Shown: positions 8,787 to 16,136 of the stretch, in pieces | Layout: each line of letters opens with the position of its first letter | How positions within the stretch are numbered: position 1 is the first letter of the stretch | Source of the DNA: Candidatus Paceibacterota bacterium | GTDB lineage: Bacteria; Verrucomicrobiota; Verrucomicrobiia; Limisphaerales; UBA8199 | Direction of reading: 5' to 3' | Assembly: GCA_035452965.1 (NCBI GenBank) | Contig: DAOTCE010000005.1 | Coordinates: 47,423 to 111,422 of the forward strand | Length of the DNA: 64,000 nucleotides | The notes under the pieces: model-generated | Databases searched by the model: none | What the model was told of the DNA's origin: nothing | What the model saw: only the letters and a program-made list of their open reading frames with translations | Position numbers and translations under genes: made by a program

Positions 8787-11700
8787 ATGAAAGCAATCCG
8801 ATCAAACTTTGCAGTCATTGCGCTGGCGTTGCAGTTTGTGACGCTACCCGCCGTGGTGCAAGCCCAATGGAATTACACGACCAATGACGACGACGCCATC
8901 ACCATCACGGGATACTACGGTTCCGGCGGTGACGTGACCATCCCCGGCACGATCGATGGCCTGCCGGTCACCAGCGTCGGGGACGAGGCGTTCTGGGCCT
9001 GCGCCAGCCTGATCAGCGTGACTATCCCCGACAGCGTCACCAGCCTCGGGAATAGCGCGTTCTATGCTTGCACCAGCCTGACCAACGTTACGATCGGCAA
9101 CAGCGTCGCTAGCTTCGGGGAACAGACGTTCGGATTCTGCACCGGCCTGAGCAGCGTGACCATCCCCGACAGCCTCACCAACATCGGGTACTTGGCGTTC
9201 TACGGCTGTGGCGGCTTGACAGCGATCACAGTGGATACCAACAATGCTGCCTATAGTAGTGTGGGTGGGGTTTTGTTAAACAAGGGCCAAACCACGCTCA
9301 TCCAGTGCCCGGCGGGCAAAGCCGGAAGTTATACGATCCCCAGCAGCGTGACCAGTATCGGAGACTTTGCGTTTGATTCCTGCAGCGGCCTGACCAACAT
9401 TGCGATCGGCAACAGCGTCGCCAGCATCGGGATCTGGGCGTTCGCTGATTGCACGGGTCTGAGCAGGATAACGATCCCCAACAGCGTCACCAGCATTGGA
9501 CGTTATGCGTTCGCTGATTGCGCAGGTCTGACAGCAGTCTATTTTGAAGGCAACGCCCCCACGCTTGATGGTCTGGATGTATTCAACGGTGACGACAATG
9601 CGACTGTCTACTGCTTGCCGGGGACCACGGGCTGGGGCACGACCTTTGGCGGCCTCCCGACCGTGTTGTTGCCGCCACCATATACTACTTACACGACCAA
9701 TAACGGCACGATCACCATCACGGGATACACAGGGCCGAGGGGCGCCCTGACCATCCCCAGCACGATCTATGGTCTGCCGGTCACCAGCATCGGTTACCAG
9801 GCGTTCTTTGGCTGCAGCAACCTGACCAGCGTGACGATCCCCAACAGCGTCACTAACATCGGAGACGAGGCGTTCTACGACTGCACTAGCCTGACCAACG
9901 TTATCATTTCCAGCAGCGTCACCAGCATCGGGAATAGCTTGTTCTATGGCTGTTCCAGCCTAACCACCGTGATGATCCCCAACAGCGTTAGCAACATCGG
10001 AGCTCACGCGCTCTATAACTGTGCCAGCCTGGCAGGAGTCTATTTCGGGGGCAACGCCCCCACGCTCGGTGATCTGGATGTATTCAACGGTGACAACAAT
10101 GCAACCGTCTATTACCTGGCTGGAACCACGGGCTGGGGTCCGACTTTTGGCGGTCTTCCAGCCGTGCTCTGGAACCCGCTGGTAACGAACACAAACGACT
10201 CGGGGGAGGGTTCGCTTCGAAGAGCAATTCTAGACGCGAATGCGTCCAGCGGGTGTGAGATCACCTTCTCCAACGTGACGGGGACGATCACTTTGCTTTC
10301 GGCGCTACCTGCCCTGGCAGCCAACATCACGATCACCGGGCCGGGGACCAATCTGCTCACGATCAGCGGCAACAACCAGTTTCGCGTCTTCTACATGGAA
10401 GGCGGAACAACCAACACGCTCTCAGGACTCACGATTGCCAATGGAACGGCGGAAGGCTATTATGATCCCCCCCACTTCATCTACACTTACGCGTCGGGCA
10501 TCGCCAACAGCGGTTTTTTGAAGTTGCTGAACTGCGTGGTCCGGAACTGCACGAATTTTGTCAGTTGTGGGCAGGGCATTTACAATGAGGGGGAGATGGA
10601 AATAGAAGCCTCCGTCGTGGCTAATTGTGGCAGCGACCCTTATAGTCCCCCCTATGGACCCCTTACGGGACCCGGCGGGGGGATCTATAACAGCGGCACT
10701 CTGCGGATGACGAATTGCAGAATTTCACGTTGCATTGCCATGGGGGTTGACTCGGAAGTGTCGGGGGCTGGGGTTTTCAACGTGGGCGATCTAACGATGA
10801 GTGCTTCGGTTATTGAATCCTGCCGGTCATACGCTGATTATGACGGGGGCGGAATATATAACGCAGGGTCTGCGGCGCTCAATGGGTGCACCGTGTCAAA
10901 TTGTGTCGGGTTCTTGGGCGGCGGAATATCTAGTTGGGGAACCCTCGCCATTACGAATTCAACTGTGGTCGCAAGTTCCGCCGACTTCGGCGGGGGACTC
11001 TTCCTCAACAGAACCAATTGGCTGGTGGGTTGTACGATAGCTAGAAATAGAGCCTATATGGGTGGGGGAATATGCAATATAGGTGAGCTCAGGATGTTTA
11101 ATTGCACTGTCAGTGAAAATAGCGCTGATGTCGGGGGAATTTTCAACGGCTTTGTGTGGGGAGGCACCAACCCGACAGCTTATGCGAATCATTGCACCGT
11201 TGCGTTTACCACAAATACGCATTATATGCCTGCGGTAGTTGAGAACCGCGGAATCTTTCATGCTCACGATAGCATCTTTGCAGGCAACGGCCCCAATGAT
11301 TTCTCCGGCGTGCTGATTTCGGAGGGCTACAACCTGATTCAAAACACGAACGGTTGCACAATAACCAACGACCAGACAGGGAACATCTACGGGGCCGATC
11401 CGCTCCTGGGTCCGTTGCAGGACAACGGGGGCCCGACCTGGACCCATGCGTTGCTGACCAACAGTCCCTGCATTGACCAGGGAACTTCCGGGGGCCTGGC
11501 CACCGACCAACGAGGAGGGCCACGTCCATTCGATGTGTCAAGCACCCCCAATGCAGGTGATGGCAGCGATATTGGGGCTTTCGAGTGGACCCCTCCGCCA
11601 ACGGCTTGCAGCATGGCGGCGCAGGCGATTCAAAACCAGCCGCTAACGATTCCCGTGGCGAAGTTGCTGCTGTGTTCCTCAAGCCCTATGGGTTACGCGA

Positions 11701-12104
11701 TCAGGTTGAGCGGCGTGAGCGCCAATAGCGTGAATGGCGGCACGGTTGGTCTTGCGGGAGACGGGTTGACGTACATACCGGCGACTAACTTCATCGGCTC
11801 CGATTTGTTCACTTACATGATCAACGATGGCTGGGGCGGCACGGCAGCAGGTGAGATAGTGGTCACCGTGATAGAGGGCAATACAGCATCGTCGAACATG
11901 CTTCCGGCCGTCTACACTCCTGGCGGACTGCTGGTCCGCTTTGCCGGGATCGTTGGGCGCACGTACTCGGTCCAGCGCGCGCCGGCGGTGACGGGTCCCT
12001 GGGTCACCATTGGCACGGCGACCGTTGGCCCGGCCGGCATCGGCAGCTTTGAAGACAGCAACCCGCCACCGGGCAGCGCGTTCTATCGCACGGTGTTCCC
12101 ATGA
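8787..12104 (+). CDS. secreted BspA-type leucine-rich repeat and parallel beta-helix surface protein
   Basis: 1105 residues from ATG 8787; an in-frame TTG at 8769 is less likely because the signal peptide (MKAIRSNFAVIALALQF...VVQAQ) begins at the ATG. Residues about 30-300 and 310-460 are two blocks of BspA/LRR_5 repeats of about 23 residues (VTIPNSVTSIGDEAFYDCT type). Each block ends in a similar tail (TTGWG-TFGGLP). About 470-930 is a right-handed beta-helix opening with NDSGEGSLRRAILDANA and closing with an anchor-type segment LQDNGGPTWTHALL...GAFEW. The last ~70 residues (YSVQRAPAVTGPWVTIG) resemble the C-terminal module common in this lineage. The likely role is adhesion or polymer binding at the surface. 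The 31-base gap to the next gene suggests co-transcription. Confidence 0.88.
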   Translation: MKAIRSNFAVIALALQFVTLPAVVQAQWNYTTNDDDAITITGYYGSGGDVTIPGTIDGLPVTSVGDEAFWACASLISVTIPDSVTSLGNSAFYACTSLTNVTIGNSVASFGEQTFGFCTGLSSVTIPDSLTNIGYLAFYGCGGLTAITVDTNNAAYSSVGGVLLNKGQTTLIQCPAGKAGSYTIPSSVTSIGDFAFDSCSGLTNIAIGNSVASIGIWAFADCTGLSRITIPNSVTSIGRYAFADCAGLTAVYFEGNAPTLDGLDVFNGDDNATVYCLPGTTGWGTTFGGLPTVLLPPPYTTYTTNNGTITITGYTGPRGALTIPSTIYGLPVTSIGYQAFFGCSNLTSVTIPNSVTNIGDEAFYDCTSLTNVIISSSVTSIGNSLFYGCSSLTTVMIPNSVSNIGAHALYNCASLAGVYFGGNAPTLGDLDVFNGDNNATVYYLAGTTGWGPTFGGLPAVLWNPLVTNTNDSGEGSLRRAILDANASSGCEITFSNVTGTITLLSALPALAANITITGPGTNLLTISGNNQFRVFYMEGGTTNTLSGLTIANGTAEGYYDPPHFIYTYASGIANSGFLKLLNCVVRNCTNFVSCGQGIYNEGEMEIEASVVANCGSDPYSPPYGPLTGPGGGIYNSGTLRMTNCRISRCIAMGVDSEVSGAGVFNVGDLTMSASVIESCRSYADYDGGGIYNAGSAALNGCTVSNCVGFLGGGISSWGTLAITNSTVVASSADFGGGLFLNRTNWLVGCTIARNRAYMGGGICNIGELRMFNCTVSENSADVGGIFNGFVWGGTNPTAYANHCTVAFTTNTHYMPAVVENRGIFHAHDSIFAGNGPNDFSGVLISEGYNLIQNTNGCTITNDQTGNIYGADPLLGPLQDNGGPTWTHALLTNSPCIDQGTSGGLATDQRGGPRPFDVSSTPNAGDGSDIGAFEWTPPPTACSMAAQAIQNQPLTIPVAKLLLCSSSPMGYAIRLSGVSANSVNGGTVGLAGDGLTYIPATNFIGSDLFTYMINDGWGGTAAGEIVVTVIEGNTASSNMLPAVYTPGGLLVRFAGIVGRTYSVQRAPAVTGPWVTIGTATVGPAGIGSFEDSNPPPGSAFYRTVFP

Positions 12105-12135
12105 GCCTGAAACAGGAATCAAGAGATAAACGCCT

Positions 12136-12819
12136 ATGAACTCCAAACTAGTTGCATTCACATTTGCACTCGGCCTCGGTTTCAACGTGCAGGCAGACTA
12201 CGCATTCTACTTCGACGCCGGGAGCGCCGCCATTCCGGACAACGACCCGAACGGCCACCTGGACAGCCGCACTGTGGGTGGGATGCCAGGAGTCATCTCC
12301 GACGTGAATGTGACGTTGGACATCTCCAACGGCTACAATGGCGATCTGTACGCCTGGCTCTCCCACGGCTCAGGTTCGGCCATTTTACTCAACCGAGTGG
12401 GAGTCTCTTCGGCGAACGCGGTTGGATATGCGGACCCGGGGTTTGGCATGGATGCCCAGCAAATCCAATTCACCCTGGATGACCAGGCGGCGCAGGATGT
12501 GCATTTCTATCAGGCGGGTTTTTACACGCTCAACACCAGCGGCCAGTTGATCGGGGCATGGCAGCCCGACGGGCGCATCCTCGACCCGGAGTCCCCGGCT
12601 GGCTTGTTTGACACTGCGTTGCGGTCTAATCCGCTTGGTATGTTCAATGGTCTGGACCCGAACGGGGAATGGATATTGTACCTGGCGGACGTGTCCTCGG
12701 GCCATATCAGCACGCTTACGGAGTGGGGCCTTGAGATCACGGTGGTGCCTGAGCAATCTACATTCGCACTGGCTGGCTTGGGTGCTGCCGCGTTGATGAT
12801 TGCCCGTCGCCGCAGGTGA
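12136..12819 (+). CDS. PEP-CTERM sorting-domain protein with proprotein-convertase P-like domain
   Basis: 227 residues. There is a short N-terminal signal peptide (MNSKLVAFTFALGLGFNVQA). About 20-205 reads as a P/homoB-like beta-sandwich (VISDVNVTLDISNGYNGDLYAWLSHGSG and NGEWILYLADVSSG segments). The C-terminus is a complete PEP-CTERM signal: VPEQS, a hydrophobic helix (TFALAGLGAAALMIA) and an RRRR tail. In this family the tail is cut by an exosortase and the protein is delivered to the envelope, usually in exopolysaccharide-producing bacteria. No exosortase gene is in the window. It follows the LRR/beta-helix gene by 31 bases. Confidence 0.88.
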   Translation: MNSKLVAFTFALGLGFNVQADYAFYFDAGSAAIPDNDPNGHLDSRTVGGMPGVISDVNVTLDISNGYNGDLYAWLSHGSGSAILLNRVGVSSANAVGYADPGFGMDAQQIQFTLDDQAAQDVHFYQAGFYTLNTSGQLIGAWQPDGRILDPESPAGLFDTALRSNPLGMFNGLDPNGEWILYLADVSSGHISTLTEWGLEITVVPEQSTFALAGLGAAALMIARRRR

Positions 12820-13683
12820 TCGGCGTTGCAACGGTTAAGGCTTGGATGCTGGGGGGCCAGACTGTCGTAGAACGAGACAAGTAACTGCCCCAGTTTAGGA
12901 CAGGGCGATTCTGGCATTAGCGAGTTTGAGTTTCCCGCTAAACACGCTAAACATGCTAAAACAAAGGCTGGAATGAGGGTTTGTGCGGCACGCTGACTTC
13001 ACCCGGCAGGTGAACGGTGGCCACAGCGGAGAGAGGGATTCAATGCTGCGTTTCTTCGTGTTTAGCGTTTGGCGGGCCACCCTTACCAACAGACACAAGT
13101 CCATGGGCTGTTAGGATGATGCACGGCGAGAGGCACGCTGAATGCTACAATTTAGGACATGGCAATCTTGCTTGTTACCTGGGGCTGCCTCTCCATGGCG
13201 TTCTGCCTGGCGCTGCTCGGCGCTGCCGCGCGTCCGGTTCCGTGCCCAGATGAGAAAGTGGCGCCCGGATGCGATATCCTGGCGGAGCAGATCAGAACGA
13301 CCGTCCCAACTCCTCAATCCGTAACGCCTGCCAACTGCCAGGCGGCATAGCGCTGATCACGGGCTAGCGGCTCCGACCTAACCAGCGGTCTGCGATGGGC
13401 AGGGAATTCCCAGAGCCAATCTGACGAAGATGGCTCTTTGCATCCTTCGCTGCAGAGAATTCACGTCAATTCCAATTGTGCCGAACGAGAGCGCGTAAAG
13501 AGGGAACGCGCCACGGGCAGGGCAGGGTGGGGTATCGACGCAACAAGAACAGCAAAGTCGTCGTCCGTAGCTTTACCGACAGGCTTTCCGTAATGACTGG
13601 AGTTGCTGTTTTTTGCCCCTGACGGATGATAGTGGCGTGTGATTGTGGGCCCAAAGGTATGGGCTGGTTTTGCAGAGCAGAAT
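12820..13683. other. intergenic region with direct and inverted repeat remnants
   Basis: No credible gene. A near-direct repeat CAGTTTAGGACAGGGCGATT (12891) and CAATTTAGGACATGGCAATC (13148) lies 257 bases apart. Between them is a CGCTAAACACGCTAAACATG iteration (about 12938-12960) and an imperfect reverse copy (CGTGTTTAGCGTTTGGCGGG, about 13059-13078). This could be a decayed mobile element with its ends. The promoter of the polysaccharide operon should lie in the last 200 bases; none was recognised with confidence. Confidence 0.45.
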
Positions 13684-14418
13684 ATGGACAGACGAAGCAA
13701 CAGGCATGGCGGCGCGCCGGACCGGAAGGTGACGGGGCTTCCGCTCTGGAAGCGGGTGCTTGACCTGGCGGTAATACTAGCACTGTCGCCCGGTTTGCTG
13801 ATACTGGGCGGCGCGGTGGCGCTAGCTGTGGCGTGCGGGTCGCGAGGGCCGGTGTTATTCCGCCAGCCGCGCGTGGGCTACAAAGGGCGTGAGTTTGCCA
13901 TGTTCAAGTTTCGCACGATGCAGGTGGATGCGGTCACGCAGGTGCATCAAGAGCACTTCGAGGAGTTGGTGGGCACTGAAGCTCCGATGACGAAGCTGGA
14001 CGAGAGTAACGATCCCCGACTCGTTCCGCTGGGCGCTCTGCTGCGCGCCACCGGGCTCGATGAACTTCCCCAGCTCCTGAACGTGGTGCGCGGCGAGATG
14101 AGCCTGGTGGGGCCGCGGCCCTGTATCACGTACGAATACAAACATTACCAGCCTTGGCAGCGACGGCGCTTTGATGCTGTTCCGGGCCTGACCGGACTCT
14201 GGCAGGTCAGCGGGAAGAACCGGACGACGTTCAATCAGATGATCCAGCTCGACATCGAGTATTCGGAACGTATGAGCCTCTGGCTCGACCTGGAGATTAT
14301 ATTAAAGACTTTACCCGCCATTTGGCGACAGTGCCTGGAATCTCGTGCGCCGAAGCGCACGCAGGCAAGCAAGCCAGCGGTGGACGACACAAAATCCGCT
14401 CAGTTATATCGCATATGA
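13684..14418 (+). CDS. initiating sugar-phosphate transferase (bacterial sugar transferase, short form)
   Basis: Transfers a sugar-1-phosphate to undecaprenyl phosphate, the first step of lipid-linked repeat-unit assembly. 244 residues from ATG 13684 (GTG 13639 is also in frame). There is one N-terminal membrane segment (LAVILALSPGLLILGGAVALAVA). The conserved core follows: PVLFRQPRVGYKGREFAMFKFRTM, DPRLVPLGALLRATGLDELPQLLNV, RGEMSLVGPRP and PGLTGLWQVSGKN. It lacks the multi-span N-terminal region of WbaP-type enzymes. It opens the locus, and its stop overlaps the next start (ATGA at 14415-14418), so the genes are translationally coupled. Confidence 0.94.
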   Translation: MDRRSNRHGGAPDRKVTGLPLWKRVLDLAVILALSPGLLILGGAVALAVACGSRGPVLFRQPRVGYKGREFAMFKFRTMQVDAVTQVHQEHFEELVGTEAPMTKLDESNDPRLVPLGALLRATGLDELPQLLNVVRGEMSLVGPRPCITYEYKHYQPWQRRRFDAVPGLTGLWQVSGKNRTTFNQMIQLDIEYSERMSLWLDLEIILKTLPAIWRQCLESRAPKRTQASKPAVDDTKSAQLYRI

Positions 14419-15539
14419 AGACAATGAAGGAAGCAATCAAGGTTGGTGTGGTGGGGTGCGGTTATTGGGGGCCGAACCTGATCCGCAACTTACGGCAATC
14501 CCCGGACTGCCAGCTCAAGCTCATTTGCGACACGAGCGAGCAACGTCTGAACCACATGCGGCGGCTGTATCCCGAGGTGGCAACCACACGTTCTTTTGAG
14601 GATCTGCTGAATGACGGGGATCTCGACGCGGTGGTCATTGCAACTCCGGTGCGCTTCCATTACGAGATGGCCATGGCGGCTCTGAGCGTTGGCAAGCATG
14701 TATTCATTGAGAAGCCGATGGCGCGGACAGAAGCGGAAGCTCAAGAAATGGTCACGCTGGCCGAACGCGAGGATCTGGTGGTGATGGTGGGACACACTTT
14801 CCTGTTTTCGCCGGCGGTGCGGCGCATGAAGCAAATCGTTGATGCTGGTGATATCGGCGAAGTGCAGTACATCGCGGCGTGCCGGCTGAATCTGGGCCTT
14901 TTCCAGAAGGACATCAACGTGGCTTGGGACCTTGCGCCGCACGATATCTCGATTCTGCTCCACCTATTGGATGAGCGCCCCATCAGCGTCTCCTGCCAGG
15001 GCAGCAGTCATGTGACGCGCGGCATCGAGGATGTGACGATGATGTATCTGAGCTTCGGTCGGAATCGCTGCGCTTTCATCCATAACAGCTGGCTGGATCC
15101 GAAGAAAGTTCGCCAGATGACCGTGGTGGGCTCGCAGCGCATGATTGTGTATGACGACATGGAGCCGCTGGAGAAGCTTAAGATATACGATGCGCGGGTG
15201 GAGGTGCCGCCCCATTACGACACGTTCGCCGAATTCAACTACTCGTACCACTATGGCGACGCCTACGTGCCCTACATCAAGCAGGATGAGCCGTTGAAGC
15301 TGGAGTGCCAGCATTTCCTGGAGTGCATTCGCGAGAAATGCACACCCATCGCCAATGGCCGGCTGGGCCTCGAAGTCGTGCGCATTCTGGAGGCAGCCGG
15401 TGAATCGCTGCGGCAGCAAGGTGCCTCGGTGTCCCTCGGCAGCGTAACGCAGTGGAGCAATGGCAATGGCAATGGCAATGGCAACGGACACCACGGCAGC
15501 GTCGTGCCAGTCACCGGCAGAAACGTAGTGGCCGCATGA
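14415..15539 (+). CDS. Gfo/Idh/MocA-family NAD-dependent oxidoreductase
   Basis: 374 residues from ATG 14415. The N-terminal Rossmann fold has VGVVGCGYWGPN. The EKP motif (FIEKPMARTEAEAQ) and HDIS(I)LLHLL segments are typical of the family; members oxidise or reduce sugars or nucleotide sugars. With the next gene, an N-acetyltransferase, it resembles the WlbA/WbpB-WbpD pair that makes UDP-2,3-diamino-uronic acids; this is a context inference. The C-terminus carries a low-complexity Gly-Asn tail encoded by a hexanucleotide repeat. Start and stop overlap both neighbours by ATGA. Confidence 0.92.
   Translation: MKTMKEAIKVGVVGCGYWGPNLIRNLRQSPDCQLKLICDTSEQRLNHMRRLYPEVATTRSFEDLLNDGDLDAVVIATPVRFHYEMAMAALSVGKHVFIEKPMARTEAEAQEMVTLAEREDLVVMVGHTFLFSPAVRRMKQIVDAGDIGEVQYIAACRLNLGLFQKDINVAWDLAPHDISILLHLLDERPISVSCQGSSHVTRGIEDVTMMYLSFGRNRCAFIHNSWLDPKKVRQMTVVGSQRMIVYDDMEPLEKLKIYDARVEVPPHYDTFAEFNYSYHYGDAYVPYIKQDEPLKLECQHFLECIREKCTPIANGRLGLEVVRILEAAGESLRQQGASVSLGSVTQWSNGNGNGNGNGHHGSVVPVTGRNVVAA
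15458..15487 (+). repeat. CAATGG hexanucleotide tandem repeat inside the oxidoreductase gene
   Basis: Four perfect CAATGG units and one CAACGG variant encode an alternating Asn-Gly run near the oxidoreductase C-terminus. Unit gain or loss keeps the reading frame. Confidence 0.85.
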
Positions 15540-16030
15540 GCAGCAGCGAACAACTCTTTCAGCGCATTGCCCCGGATGTGAAACTTGGCCAACGGGTCAA
15601 GGTATACGCTTTCACCAACCTATACGGGTGTGAGATTGGCGATGACGTGAAGATTGGCGCATTCGTGGAAATACAGAAGGGGGTTCGAGTCGGCAACCGG
15701 TGCAAGATTTCAAGCCACAGCTTTCTATGCGAGGGAGTGACCTTGGAGGATGAGGTTTTCATCGGTCACGGCGTCACTTTCATCAACGATCGTTACCCCA
15801 GGTCCACGAATGCGGATGGCAGTTCGCAGACCGAGGCGGACTGGGCGTGTATTCCGACGACGATCAAGAGAGGGGCTTCTATCGGCTCCGGCGCGACGAT
15901 TCTGTGCGGGGTGGTTATTGGTGAGCGGGCCACGGTCGGCGCCGGCAGCGTGGTGACGAAAGATGTGCCGGAGGGCGCGATCGTTGCCGGCAACCCGGCG
16001 CGGCTGCTTCGCGTCGCCGGCACTGGTTGA
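15536..16030 (+). CDS. left-handed beta-helix N-acetyltransferase (WbpD/WlbB-like)
   Basis: 164 residues built of hexapeptide repeats (IGDDVKIGAFVEIQKGVRVG). It includes the characteristic FLCEGVTLEDEVFIGHGVTFINDRYPRS segment and a C-terminal GAGSVVTKDVPEGAIVAGNPARLLR. Proteins of this type acetylate the 3-amino group of UDP-2-acetamido-3-amino-uronic acid or related dTDP-sugars using acetyl-CoA. ATG 15536 overlaps the upstream stop (ATGA). The 3' side is followed within five bases by a short coupled reading frame that looks like an aminotransferase start. Confidence 0.92.
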   Translation: MSSSEQLFQRIAPDVKLGQRVKVYAFTNLYGCEIGDDVKIGAFVEIQKGVRVGNRCKISSHSFLCEGVTLEDEVFIGHGVTFINDRYPRSTNADGSSQTEADWACIPTTIKRGASIGSGATILCGVVIGERATVGAGSVVTKDVPEGAIVAGNPARLLRVAGTG

Positions 16031-16034
16031 TGCT

Positions 16035-16136
16035 ATGACCACTATGCAAGTTCCCTTCCATGACCTGCGCGGAGGACGCGAGCCGCTGATGAACGCGCCA
16101 GGGGAGAAGTCGCTTCGTGAGGTGGCGTTCCTATGA
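16035..16136 (+). pseudogene. 33-codon stub resembling the N-terminus of a DegT/DnrJ/EryC1 aminotransferase
   Basis: ATG 16035 opens a frame beginning MTTMQVPFHDLRGGREPL, then ends at TGA 16134-16136, which overlaps the ATG of the next gene (ATGA). VPFxDL followed by a basic stretch and EPL is the usual opening of DegT-family sugar aminotransferases, which run to about 370 residues. The aminotransferase is also the enzyme expected after the oxidoreductase-acetyltransferase pair. The simplest reading is an internal deletion that kept the first codons and the coupling junction. A functional small leader peptide is the alternative. Confidence 0.5.

Noticed and set aside
8900..10120. Regular short repeats that could suggest a CRISPR array
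   Set aside because: The repeat period is about 69 bases, in frame, and translates to LRR_5 units; there are no constant repeats with unique spacers.
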